Assembly: GCA_950295325.1 (NCBI GenBank)
Contig: OX485806.1
Location: 26,042,001-26,106,000, forward strand
DNA: 64,000 nucleotides
Source of the DNA: Polytrichum commune
Taxonomy: Eukaryota > Streptophyta > Polytrichopsida > Polytrichales > Polytrichaceae
Direction: 5' to 3'
This document shows, one piece after another, positions 21,201-29,557 of this stretch. The notes below the pieces were generated by a model that was given only the letters and a program-made list of their open reading frames with translations, was not told the DNA's origin and searched no databases. A program made the translations under genes and the position numbers. Position 1 is the first letter of the stretch; the number at the start of each line of letters is the position of its first letter.

Positions 21201-21457
21201 ACAATGCCTACATGTAAGGGCACAATGCCTCCGCAATGTTCAAACAAGACCCTAATATGCGGGGGTACCATCCTACATGTGGAAACATCACAAGCACCCC
21301 CTACAGGAGGTCTATAACCAAGGTGGGCCAACATTCTATTTCCTCGGTAAGATATGACGAACGGGCAAAACCTACATTTAACCTGCCTTTGTGATTTACC
21401 GGGAACCATCCCCTTATCCTCGTACCAATGATCCCATGCATCATTTCGGCGTGGCAT
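18260..21457 (-). CDS. hAT-superfamily transposase
   Basis: About 1065 residues. Order: a BED-type zinc finger (C28, C31, H45 region), a DUF659-type catalytic start with D231 in CCDGWDN, D291 in ICTDNAP followed by AAHCLDLLLED, and the C-terminal hAT dimerisation region with E609 in SACERNWS. The DDE triad is therefore present. A long extension follows: a D/E-rich stretch (about 660-720) and about 340 disordered residues, unusual for hAT transposases. The start is set at the ATG at 21457, because TATTTGCAG at 21480 on the minus strand is a splice acceptor, so upstream codons are likely intronic or leader. The gene is intact and probably functional. It acts in the nucleus on the element's ends. 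Confidence 0.95.
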   Translation of the reverse strand: MPRRNDAWDHWYEDKGMVPGKSQRQVKCRFCPFVISYRGNRMLAHLGYRPPVGGACDVSTCRMVPPHIRVLFEHCGGIVPLHVGIVNEDSPVPDIVPLEPIIADSVISETEPLLMSQSTQHSDVVIYGTPPRELRQLNITEGFNVSTKQLLDRAWATTFYEANISFNIVRHPAFVHAVRETARHRMPAYTPPSYNAIRTKLLTDKKVDLDRQVKEKMGNSVEKYGVTICCDGWDNVQNRPLLNVLQCGTKGDAFLGTIDTTGNHKDHVYVAAQIQPFVEKVGRHNVVQICTDNAPVMASAARDLIQANPDLYFQGCAAHCLDLLLEDWGKEEWVKKLVKKARHICVFIKNHHASQAIFRRLSPNLSLRLPVETRFATNFIMIDRLLQVRNALERMVVDEDWPTLMRDMRRRSRTSYMKGSAVRSFIRSDGFWNTCENFLYMVIPVVKALRVFDGKAPAMGMAWRVMHDLQTHIRGFSKPPFRLSPELAANAMLTFQNRWRLMLNDLHWAGAMLNPLLRGWAPLHEDENSRTILNRVLRRLAQDEDTYVQILHQYQDFLENRGPFADSTDPSVHAAPLHEWWDAMGGGAKALQTIARRILAQVCSASACERNWSMYSYVHNKSRNRLKHSRAEDLVYIYTNSRLIRHRRGPRPAQWYELNEVHSDDDLDEEDDNEDDVDPNDSAGNDADNNVDDIDFDLDDLDSENHDSEDEDGNGSDGNLGVFDFDEPDVPQHNDGMHDDHEGSIGGPPFETLHIGQGFRPAHNVAMGASENVGIEVDSLQPRSDSLSFGEGDNVLPANEPTHVQQDPFPARVHSESMDASLISNHRIEDQTPNVPEIPTTRFRALQRTASTSTVQVHAQGQRRPLTRSIANTSRLGVSRATAVGATLVAIHNVSKNVTTEAPRRHSVRRHVVENIPIAIPSASVSLPHSQSNGTCGLGVGGGSTTGDVFIDGSRDEVHSSRGTGGGRQRTTRGVKRTRKRYQGRSLPFTAEDYNEDEGRPHLDENGIQDAEGSRPTKKIIFSQRDRELHLRSATPQTDDDCSTDESEEDPRCVEANDPTVRIRT

Positions 21458-21700
21458 GACTTCAACAAAACCTGCAAATACAAACAAGTTAGAGCAAGTA
21501 ACTTTGATCGCATACTAGGTCCTGTTCAAGAGTGCCACAAGGGCAACCCTAATTCACAGTCACTAGATTGGACAAAGTATCCTCTGCATTCGGGTCTCAC
21601 GCATTCAATCCTCACTCCTCAAAGGATAATCAAAAGACTTGAGACACACTATGTCAGTGGAGGCAAAAATGGCACCTTGAACCCTCAATTTATAGTATTC
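21458..21700 (-). promoter_or_regulatory. Transposase promoter and leader (TATA at 21,686)
   Basis: On the minus strand CTATAAATTG (21686-21695) is a TATA box right beside the G-rich array, pointing at the transposase. A splice acceptor TATTTGCAG lies just before the start codon, suggesting a leader intron. Confidence 0.6.
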
Positions 21701-22205
21701 GAATCGGACGGGGGAGCGGACGGAAGGGGGGGGGACCGGACGGGGAGCGGACGGACGGGGGGGGGGGGGGGGGGGGGAGCGGACGGGGGGGCGGACGGAC
21801 GGGGGGGAGCGGACGGGGGAGCGGAAGGGGGAGCGGACGGACGGGGGGGAGCGGACGGGGAAGCGGACAGAGGGGGGAGCGGACGGGGGGGCGGATGGGG
21901 GGGCGGACGGGGGAGCGGACGGACGGGGGGGAGCGGACGGGGGGGCGGACGGGGAAGCGGACGGAGGGGGGGGGAGCGGACGGACGGGGGGGGGGGGGCG
22001 GACGGAGGGGGGTGGAGCGGACGGAGGGGGGTGGAGCGGACGGGGGAGGGGGGGGCGGACGGGAGAGGGGGGAGCGGACAGGGTTGGGAACGGGAGCGGA
22101 CGGGGGGGAACGGTGGCGAACGGGGATTGTGAACGGGAGCGGACGGGGGGGAACGGGGGCGAACGGGGGTTGGGAACGGAGGCGGACGGGGGGGCGGACG
22201 GGCTC
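21701..22205 (+). repeat. Right G-rich subterminal array
   Basis: About 500 bases of GCGGACGGGGG/GGAGCGGACGG units, including a G run of about 21 bases near 21,757-21,777. It mirrors the left array in sequence but not in orientation relative to the element end. Confidence 0.9.
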
Positions 22206-22329
22206 TAGTAAATTTTTCCCCACTTTACCTTTACTTTGCTGACATGTCATCACACGTGGACATTGTAAATCCTACGTGTCAGAAATGGGTTAATGTAATT
22301 ACACAAAAAAATCGGTAAAATTCAAGTCC

Positions 22330-22435
22330 GTCAGGATAAAGACAGCATCCGGCATAATGTCGTGACGGATACGTGTCGTGACGGCACGACATTATGTCGG
22401 GATTACCCTCCGTCACGACACAATAGACAACCCTG
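22330..22435 (-). repeat. hAT right terminal and subterminal repeats
   Basis: Reading inward from 22435 on the minus strand the end begins CAGGGTTGTCTAT, followed by GTCGTGACGG and CCGTCACGAC words as at the left end. Confidence 0.9.
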
Positions 22436-22443
22436 CAGTCAGC
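22436..22443 (+). repeat. Target site duplication, right copy
   Basis: CAGTCAGC, identical to 5283-5290. Confidence 0.97.
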
Positions 22444-22553
22444 CTTTGCAGGAGCAGGTTGCGGCTGACGTCGTCGTCGGAGGCGGCGGTGACAGAGGTG
22501 GGGCAACGCACGCGATGCCGGCATCAACGTCGTCGAGGCACGACCAAGGCGAG
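22444..22553 (+). pseudogene. Exon 3, part after the hAT insertion
   Basis: With one copy of the duplication removed, the frame of exon 3 continues (PLQEQVAADVVVGGGGDRGG) without a stop to GAG before the splice donor GTAATG at 22554, again at a codon boundary (phase 0). Low-complexity Gly/Ala-rich linker. Confidence 0.85.
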
Positions 22554-23067
22554 GTAATGCACTGACCCCACTCAGTTTGGGTCAGTCGACCCAAACTCCC
22601 TGGGTCTTTGACTTCTTGCCTTGGTCGTGTCCCTTACCTACCCTAAACTCACGCACACGTCGCCCCCCCGGCACTCGCGCCCTTCGCCACTTCCCCCCGA
22701 CCATTCGTTCGTCCACATACCCCCCGGCTTGCGACGAAGTCTTCATCACGGCGGCCCGTCTCTTCAATTTTTGCTAGATGTAGAAGTAGGCTAGTTTGAA
22801 CGCATCGTTCAACGCGGCTCCCCCCAATCAAGATGTACATAGAGCATTGTATACAATATAATCGCCATTTTTTACTCCTATATACTTGTATCCTGTGTTT
22901 GAATGTATGTTGTATGCTCTTGCCTCTCTTGTGTCCCTTGTTGCACCCCCTCCAAAATGAATCAAATGGTTTTGTGTTTGCACCGAGAACACTCGTTTCT
23001 TTTAATGCTTTGTTTGGACATAGCATGACATAAGTCGCCCACCGTTTTCTCTCGATCGTATCCGCAG
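22554..23067 (+). other. Intron with one palindrome
   Basis: A 514-base phase-0 intron, GTAATG to TATCCGCAG. A palindrome copy lies at 22574-22597, 20 bases after the donor. Confidence 0.8.
22574..22597. repeat. GTTTGGGTCG palindrome, intron copy
   Basis: Arms match with one mismatch (GTTTGGGTCA on the left), centre GT. Confidence 0.9.
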
Positions 23068-23880
23068 GGCTCAGAGCATAGCGTAGCGGCTCCCCGACGC
23101 TCTTCTCCAAGGAGCCGAGAGGGCAGCGCGGCGGCGCCCCCGGTTTTACCCGCCCCGCCCCCGCGGCCGAAGAAACGATTCCTGGTGTTAGACCTGAACG
23201 GGGTCCTCGTCCAATGCGTTCATTGCCCGAGGACCCCCACGGTGCCCTTTTGCAAGCCCGAGGACGCGAATTACGACGGCCCGCCCACGTTCATAAAGAG
23301 CAAGCTAGTTCACCTCCGCCCGTGGCTTCGGACCTTCCTCCAGATGGCCCAACAACGATGGTGGGTGGTCGTTTGGAGCTCCATGACGGCCGAGAACACC
23401 AATGCCGTCGTGGAGTTCATCTTCAAGGGCATCGAGCCCCCGTGCATGGTCCTAGCACAGGAAGCCTGTAGAATATTGTACACACCGGACGGCAAAGTCG
23501 TCAAAAAACCAAACAACCCCGCTTCCCCCCAATACCTCAAGGTCTTGAAGCCCATTTTTTGGGACCAGCGGCCGTCCTTGATAGGCGTCCCCTACGACGT
23601 CCGTCCCACCCGCGAGAACACGCTCATGGTGGACGACAGCGCCGCAAAGAACATGTTGAACCCGACGGCCAACCTCATAGTTTGCCCTACGTGGACGGTC
23701 GAGAAGGTCCGGGACCGATTTTTGTTAGACCTTGGTAAATACCTCCAGGCGCTCTGCGGAAGCGGACTGCCCGTAAACAATTTTGTTAGGAACAATCCGA
23801 TAGGCGAGAGATACTTGGATCCACAAGACCATTTGTACAGAGAGTTGTTATCTCACGCGAAATTTAACAAGCTCATTTGA
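23068..23880 (+). pseudogene. Exon 4: FCP1/NIF-type HAD domain
   Basis: The frame from the acceptor encodes a Pro/Ala-rich start and then FLVLDLNGVLVQC, the HAD motif I in the DLNG form common to plant FCP1/NIF relatives (canonical DxDx, so the general-acid position is N). Downstream are WWVVVWSSMTAENT (motif II), a KP segment, and NTLMVDDSAAKNMLNP (motif IV, DD). The family dephosphorylates phosphoserine/threonine proteins; with DLN rather than DxD, activity is doubtful. A TGA at 23878-23880 ends the frame; exons 5 and 6 follow in the same phase, so this stop could be a CGA to TGA change or the true end of the protein. Confidence 0.75.
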
Positions 23881-24061
23881 GACACTACGTGTGTTTGTAT
23901 GTGTATGTTTGTATGTGTATGTATGTATGTGTGTGTGTGTGTGTGGGCGCGCGCGCGCCCTTTCATTTTGTGTAATATATGCTTCATATGTATCTTGATT
24001 TTCACGCGCTCTATCAAACCCTCCTCCCTTGGGTTTTGTTTCGTTTCCTTTTTTGCGCCAG
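23881..24061 (+). repeat. TG-rich microsatellite and possible intron
   Basis: GTATGTGTATGTTTGTATG runs followed by (TG)n and a GCGCGCGCGC run (about 23,897-23,958), then a pyrimidine tract and CAG acceptor at 24059-24061. Confidence 0.7.
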
Positions 24062-24415
24062 CGTTTGGAGCCCTCGATTGACATCGTCAGCGAGTCAGAC
24101 TTGGGGAGCTTCTTCTACGAGACCGTCTACGATGCCACGTCCACCATCGACTACTCCAAGGAGCCTCTTGACGCCGGCGTCGTCGATAGCCCCCCACCCA
24201 AGCAAATCTTCCGGCGATCTGCGTCCCCGTCGCCGCTCAAGGGCATAAATCGCAAATGCGTCCGGACATCCCCCTCTCGGCCCGGCGGCAGTAGTACACC
24301 TCAACGGCGGCTGTGGATGGACGCTCGGCCAACGAAGAGTGGAACCCTTCCTATTCCTTTGCGGGACGCATTGCCCCTCCTCGCCGACTCCGACGGGAAC
24401 GCCCCCGGTGACAAG
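24062..24415 (+). pseudogene. Exon 5 of ParB/HAD gene (acidic, disordered)
   Basis: 118 codons, open throughout, starting RLEPSIDIVSESDLG and ending GDK before the donor GTGAAC, phase 0 at both ends like the other exons. No domain. Membership in this gene depends on whether the stop at 23,878 is original. Confidence 0.55.
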
Positions 24416-24493
24416 GTGAACCCCCCCCCCCCCCTAAACATGGTTATCCGCGCATTACAATCATCCAACACTTAAAAAATGAACGTGTGACAC

Positions 24494-24515
24494 GTTTGGG
24501 TCTTCCTCCCTAAAC
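24494..24515. repeat. Decayed GTTTGGG palindrome in intron 5
   Basis: GTTTGGGTCTTCCTCCCTAAAC keeps the outer arms (GTTTGGG and CCCTAAAC) but has lost the CGACC core. It lies between exons 5 and 6. Confidence 0.5.
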
Positions 24516-24548
24516 TAACACGTGTGTTCTTGCATTCATGCGTTGCAG

Positions 24549-24866
24549 GTTGCTCCCACCCGTAAACCTATGCGGTCTAGTGTGTCCGTCGAGTTGGAGC
24601 GTTTCTACTCCATGACCAGAAATGCAAGACAGTCCACTTCATCGTATTCGAATTCTTCGTCGTATAATTCGGGCGGCCGACGGAATCCAAAATGTGTTAT
24701 AGAGGGCGGTCAACCCAAAAATGGCTATAGTCGCGGGGCGGAGATTTTCAGGAATGTTGAAGCAATGCGAGCAAAAGAAGCCGCAGCAAAAGAAAAAGAA
24801 GCAAAAACAAAAGAGGCAAAAGAAAAAAAGGCAAAAGAGATAGAGGCAGTCTCCGAGGCTAGATAG
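24549..24866 (+). pseudogene. Exon 6, C-terminal basic/coiled tail
   Basis: Acceptor GCGTTGCAG precedes GTT GCT; 105 codons to TAG at 24864-24866. A Ser/Tyr-rich middle is followed by a Lys/Glu/Ala-rich helical tail (repeated AKEKEAKTKEAKEKKAKE). Phase 0 entry agrees with exon 5. Confidence 0.55.
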
Positions 24867-25039
24867 GCCATAGTAGGCGTAGGGTTTTGGACCATAGGCA
24901 ATATGATTTTGGGTCGCACTATCCAATGGATGTGTGGTGTTAGCATGCTATGCATTTTACGTGCCATACTTTGTATGTTTTTTTTTTAATAATATAAGTG
25001 TCACATGATTTTGCCTTCAATATGGTCTAAGGTTTGGAG

Positions 25040-25320
25040 TGCCTTATTGTGTGCATTAATATGAATGTTTTAAGATTTCCCCTTCAATAAGATCTATGGT
25101 TTGGAGTGCCCTACCTAAACCATACATTACAAGCTCTCATATTTTGTGTGCATTAATATGAATGTTTCAAGATTTTCCCTTCAATAAGATCTATGGTTTG
25201 GATTGCCCTACCTAAACCATATTCATACAAGCTCTCATATTTTGTGTGCATTAATATGAATGTTTTAAGATGTCCCCTTCAATTTGGTCTAAGGTTTCGA
25301 TTGCCCACCCTATACCATCA
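25040..25320. repeat. About 118-bp direct repeat, three units
   Basis: Units share GTGTGCATTAATATGAATGT, TCCCCTTCAATAAGATCTATGG and CCCTACCTAAACCATA. Starts lie near 25,033, 25,148 and 25,246; a fourth partial precedes at 25,013. Confidence 0.85.
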
Positions 25321-25681
25321 CAAATATGAGTTATTAATGGGGTTCTTGGTCTAAACACCCGCTTCAAAGTGTTCGCATCTTACAACTTTCACCAATATGT
25401 GTTCCATTTATCCTTGTTCTTATTTCTATGAATGTCTCAAAAAGCCCAAAAAGTCTCAATTTAACGAATATAGTGTTAAAAATGTTTTTTCTTTCTTTAT
25501 ACCTATGTTTAGAAGAAAGGCTAATATGAATGTACATTTTTTATATCAACCATGTAGCCATATGTATGTGCAATAGCTTAAAGTGTTGGTTTAAGCACCC
25601 TCTACCTTACCTTGTACACAAGAACCGCTCATTACTCTCCCACCTGATATCTTTAGCATCATCAATCTTACGGGAGTCTTT
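25321..25681. other. No gene recognised
   Basis: AT-rich intergenic sequence after the triple repeat. Confidence 0.4.
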
Positions 25682-26079
25682 GGGTGAGTTTCCATGTGGG
25701 CCACTCATCCACGAGATTCCAGTGGGAATACAGACAAACCCACCCAAATGTAGATGGGTATCTAGATGGGTAGGGTTCATATGTGCTAACTACCTACTCA
25801 ACTTCTCAAATCCAAGCCCACCTATAACCTCCACGTCCAAGTTAAAATCTCCTCCTCCTCCTCCTCCTAAAACTAGTCTTCAACACTTCGGTGACTGGCA
25901 CTCGTAGATTAAGAAGTGTTTTAGTGGGCACATAGAAGTCTAGCGGCCCATGTCCATATCCCTCCACATTGTAGTAAGCCACTACAATGTGGTTGGTTGA
26001 TGGCTTGTGATTAACTACATGTGGACACCTTCGAGCCACTAGAATCCAGTGGGTGAGCGGCTTGCATGGAAACTCACCC
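25682..26079 (+). mobile_element. MITE with GGGTGAGTTTCCATG ends, copy 1
   Basis: Left end GGGTGAGTTTCCATGTGGGC and right end GCATGGAAACTCACCC are inverted repeats. The interior shares its full length with the inverted copy at 26,082-26,427 (GAAGTCTAGCGGCCCATG, CCCTCCACATT, CTTCGGTGAC). Confidence 0.8.
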
Positions 26080-26081
26080 TA

Positions 26082-26427
26082 AGGATGAGTTTCCAACCAC
26101 ATTATGACAGTATGCTAGAATGTGGAGGGCCATGAACATGGGCCGCTAGACTTTCATGCACCCACTAAAGAATCTTTAACCTAAGTGTTGGTCACCGAAG
26201 GATTAAGTCCGGCTGAACACTCGAGAAAATCAATGCTAATCTAGATCTCCATCCTCGGTAACCGGGAGGAGGAGGTTAGTACGTAGATGGGCCCGGATTT
26301 GAGAAGATAGGAGTAGTTAGTTAGCACATACGAACCCAAACCTACTAGATTTCTTGTACATTTGGACAAATTTGTCCTTATTCACACTAGAATATGGTAG
26401 GTGAGCGGCCTACATGGAAACTCACCC
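26082..26427 (-). mobile_element. MITE copy 2, inverted next to copy 1
   Basis: Same family in opposite orientation, beginning two bases after copy 1 (GGATGAGTTTCCAACC) and ending GTACATGGAAACTCACCC-like at 26427. The two copies together form a large foldback. Confidence 0.75.
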
Positions 26428-27330
26428 TTATTAGACCAAAATAAAATTGAATACCAGGTACCAAAAATGTGGGTAGCTTGAAAGTTCCAATTTGAGGTTA
26501 AACACAACATGCTGAGTGAGGTTTGCAGCAATTGACATGGCCATGGCTTGCATTCATCTATAGAAAACTATACAGACACTCAATAGGAAGCCACATTAAA
26601 ATAACAGCTTGTTATATATGTCCTCTGTGCAGATTTGAAATCAACACATGCGTGCATTACAAATTTTGTAAGCAAAAACATGGTCACAGGCTTGCAGAGG
26701 AACACATTCACGTCCCGAAAATAAATAAGTAAATATTGATAGTAATATCTTAGCTTCAATTTCAAGGTTTCATGCTAGGCTAGTGCAGAGAATTTGGAGT
26801 TGTTGTCAGTAGATCAATGGCGCTTATTCCTCATCCTATAGGTGTAATGCAATTTACACGCTATCAGAGCCCACGCTCAGAAGTCTCTGAAGCACAAAAC
26901 TCATCACTTTTTTTTCAGCAACAAAATACATGTTTCATAAACCACATAGAATTTGCACCCTTGAATGTGTAACTATACAATGATGAAGGATCACAATAAC
27001 AGGAGACATATACAAGGAACATGAAAATCTTCAATCCCAGGGCTTCTTCACATTCGAGATATCAACTTGCCCAAGATATCAATTTGCATTTCTGAAACTG
27101 AGAAACTGCAAAATGACTTGGGAGAAATCAAAGTTAAATGCATTGTCAAGGCGGTGAAGTTGTACATACCCGAAATGGTTATTAAGGTATTTCTTAATAG
27201 GAAATATGAAGCAGGTGGTGTGGCATGGCAATCAAATGAATATGGTATTGACACGTGCATTAATGCAATTTCGGTAGTTTGGACCTTGTCAACTAGAAGT
27301 TTTCAAGAAAGTAGAAGAAATTGAAATCCT
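26428..27330. other. No gene recognised
   Basis: AT-rich. GCTATCAGAGCCC at about 26,866 resembles an initiator-tRNA primer-binding site of copia elements (TGGTATCAGAGC), but no flanking LTR could be confirmed. Confidence 0.35.
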
Positions 27331-27334
27331 CTTC

Positions 27335-27932
27335 CGAAACATTACTCAACGTTTAGCTCTCGTTCTATGGGCCCTCATAATATAATAATTGGATGCTCAA
27401 AAAGCTGCACATGGACACTTTAATTCATATTGAGCTCCCAACATCCCATTGTTATATTACGAGGGCCCATGCCACTAAGTAAATGTTATGTCCACCCAAG
27501 GACTCATAAGATAAGGATGCGGTGACTATAACGCCTAGATCATGAGATCTATGATACGGCCAATCATAATTCTTCTTTGACAAACAATGACTATTCACTA
27601 ATAGATAGAAATGCATAAGGTATGTGGACCTTATGAGGTCACTCTCATAATTTAAGTGGTATAGTACAAACACCAAAGTGACATTAGTTACAGTGAGATT
27701 GGAATTTGGGATTAAAACATAGACTTGAACATCCATTCTAGTTTAAGATAGTGAATATAATCAGGAGGGGCATGACATTGCTCAACGTTCAGCTCTTCCT
27801 TTGTGCCCCCTCAAAATATAACAGTGGAATGCTTGAAAAGTTGCGCAAGGAGATTCAAATTTAGATTGAGCTCCCAACATCCCATTGTTATGTTCTGAGG
27901 GCCCACATCATTGAGTAATGTTATGGGTCTAT
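27335..27932. repeat. Two related foldback elements, about 430 bp apart
   Basis: Segments 27,338-27,487 and 27,772-27,925 share CATTGCTCAACGTTCAGCTC, ATTGAGCTCCCAACATCCCA and GAGGGCCCA. Within each, GGGCCCTCATAATATAAT near the left pairs with TTATATTACGAGGGCCC near the right, so each is a hairpin-forming MITE-like unit. Confidence 0.7.
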
Positions 27933-28017
27933 GTGACTAGTTTGGGAGAAAGAAAATCTTCTCTTTGATCTCTATCTCAACTCCCATAACATTAAGTAGC
28001 AAGCCCGAATTGACCTT

Positions 28018-28065
28018 CTTGAAAGAGCATCAAACCGGCGCATGCCGGTTTGATGCTCTTTCAAG
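28018..28065. repeat. 48-bp hairpin with perfect 22-bp arms
   Basis: The arm from 28018 to 28039 is the exact reverse complement of 28044-28065, with a 4-base loop. The arm contains GAGCATCAAACCGGC. No pairing mismatches are visible. Confidence 0.95.
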
Positions 28066-28254
28066 AGCAAAAGTAACACTAAGTTTGAGTTTTACTTAGG
28101 CTATTTTAGATCTATTTGGGTAGTCACTTTCAATGCTTAGTATTAATTATGTCGGTTTCTAGGACAAAACTAATGCCAAGTGGTGATAAAGGTTCTAATC
28201 TAGGCTAAATTACGATCTAAACAAATTTAAATAGCTATAAAGCAACGGGAAAGT

Positions 28255-28350
28255 TGGTGAGGTCAAAAAGGTAGTTGCACTTTTTGGAAAAGTCTCCCGA
28301 CACCCGCATTGGAAACCTCTTTGATACCTTTTTGAAGCTTCTATATTTGA
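28255..28350 (-). repeat. Repeat shared with the inside of the hAT element
   Basis: The reverse complement of 14,335-14,430 (AGGTTTCCAATGCGGGTGTC, ACTTTTTCAAAAAGTGCAAC, TTTTTGATTTCACCAACTTT) recurs here in near-identical form. Confidence 0.8.
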
Positions 28351-28940
28351 TTAATTATCCATTCATTCACCCTTGCTTTGCAAGCTTTTCCCTTCTTGTT
28401 GAGGTAAATTTGCGGATACTCAAAGGGTACCCTCTTAGCATTGCTACTTAATGTTATGCCCATTTTGAAACTTCAAATAATAATCTTTGTTCTTTGCAAT
28501 TGGAAACTGAATGAGACCTGAAAGACTACCACCTCCACCAACACAAAGATGAAGCAACACCATAATTCACGGCGGCGGCAACATCCGAGTTTGATCTCTT
28601 TATTCCGGGTCTCAAATGCAAATTCCAGACTTGAATCACTTGAAACACTTTAATTCCTATATTATAATATGATTAATTACATATTCAACATAGATAAAAT
28701 AAATCGGTGGGGGCCAACTCAAAAAGCAAGACATCTCAAAAAGCAAAAACCAAGTTTCCTTGCATGTGGATCACACTAGCCATAAAGACTTATTATTGTT
28801 GCCAAAATGGCCACACGTCATCAAGATGACGTGTAAATGAAATTTAGTCAAAGATGTGCCCAATTGACAGGAGCCTTGGCCATGTAGGTCTTGGTTGCAA
28901 GGAAACCCCCAATGTTTCCAGGTGGTAGGCTTTGTACCTC
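28351..28940. other. No gene recognised
   Basis: AT-rich spacer; chance open frames. Confidence 0.4.
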
Positions 28941-29557
28941 CAGAAAACTCAGGCAGTAGCCACACGGCCGGCAGGCAATTTCTGCCTCCAGGCTAGGAAA
29001 ACCTGTAGGCTACCTGTAGCCACGTCAGATGGCCGTCCCTGCAGGCACCAGACGAGCGGCGGCACCTTGCACCGTGGCGCGGGGGGGGGGGGAGCGATGG
29101 AGTCGGGAGCTATGGAGTCGACGTCGCGCGGGGAGGGCAGGGCGGGGAGGAGCAGGGGTTCGACAGGGGAGCTCGCGCTGGCGAGCTGCGAGGCATCGCG
29201 ATGGAGGGAGACGACGGGGTGGGTGGGCCCTCGATTGTTTGTGCCCGCATAACGCGAATTGCCAGCCTCCTTCCCCCGGCAGTTCTTTGAAGAAGTTGTC
29301 CACGCCACGTCATCTGTCAGCCTCGGAAATTGCCGCTGATGTGGTAAGTGGGGGGCCGCCTTGCCCAATGACGGGCACCACTTCAGGCTGCCTACCGGTC
29401 GTGTGGCATGGGCGTGAGTATCCACTATCCTTGCCACATCAGCTTGCCACTTGTCCACCACCTGTGTCACCTGCCGCAAAGCCTCTTCAAACCTCCAGAC
29501 CCAAAGAGACACACTTCCTGTCCCTGACATTCATTCATCCCTTCAACCTTCCCAGTA
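28941..29557. other. GC-rich segment, no gene recognised
   Basis: GC-rich and CpG-rich with overlapping open frames on both strands (up to 193 codons on minus, 178 on plus), none with a recognisable domain. A G run lies at about 29,081-29,092. It may be a CpG-island-like promoter remnant or decayed exon. Confidence 0.35.

Larger units (their letters stand above)
5291..22435. mobile_element. 17.1-kb hAT transposon with cargo genes
   Basis: Both ends begin CAGGGTTGTCTAT when read inward, and both are followed by several GTCGTGACGG motifs in either orientation within about 100 bases. The element is 17,145 bases long, flanked by the 8-bp duplication CAGTCAGC, and lies in exon 3 of the ParB/HAD gene; joining 5290 to 22,444 restores the open frame. 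It contains a hAT transposase gene (18,260-21,457, minus), a kinase-like gene, a small acidic ORF and a coiled-coil/zinc-finger gene on the plus strand, G-rich subterminal arrays, and further repeats nested inside. Most autonomous plant hATs are about 3-5 kb, so this one is unusually large. It probably acts, or acted, by cut and paste; the catalytic residues of the transposase are present. Confidence 0.95.

Noticed and set aside
21428-22253. ORFs of 234 and 187 codons at the right G-rich array
   Set aside because: Same composition artefact as at the left end.
22616-23110. 153-codon minus-strand frame
   Set aside because: Lies over an intron and the start of exon 4 of the plus-strand gene; a shadow frame.
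26855-26880. Copia-type primer-binding site GCTATCAGAGC
   Set aside because: No LTR boundary or coding region follows, so it is weak on its own.
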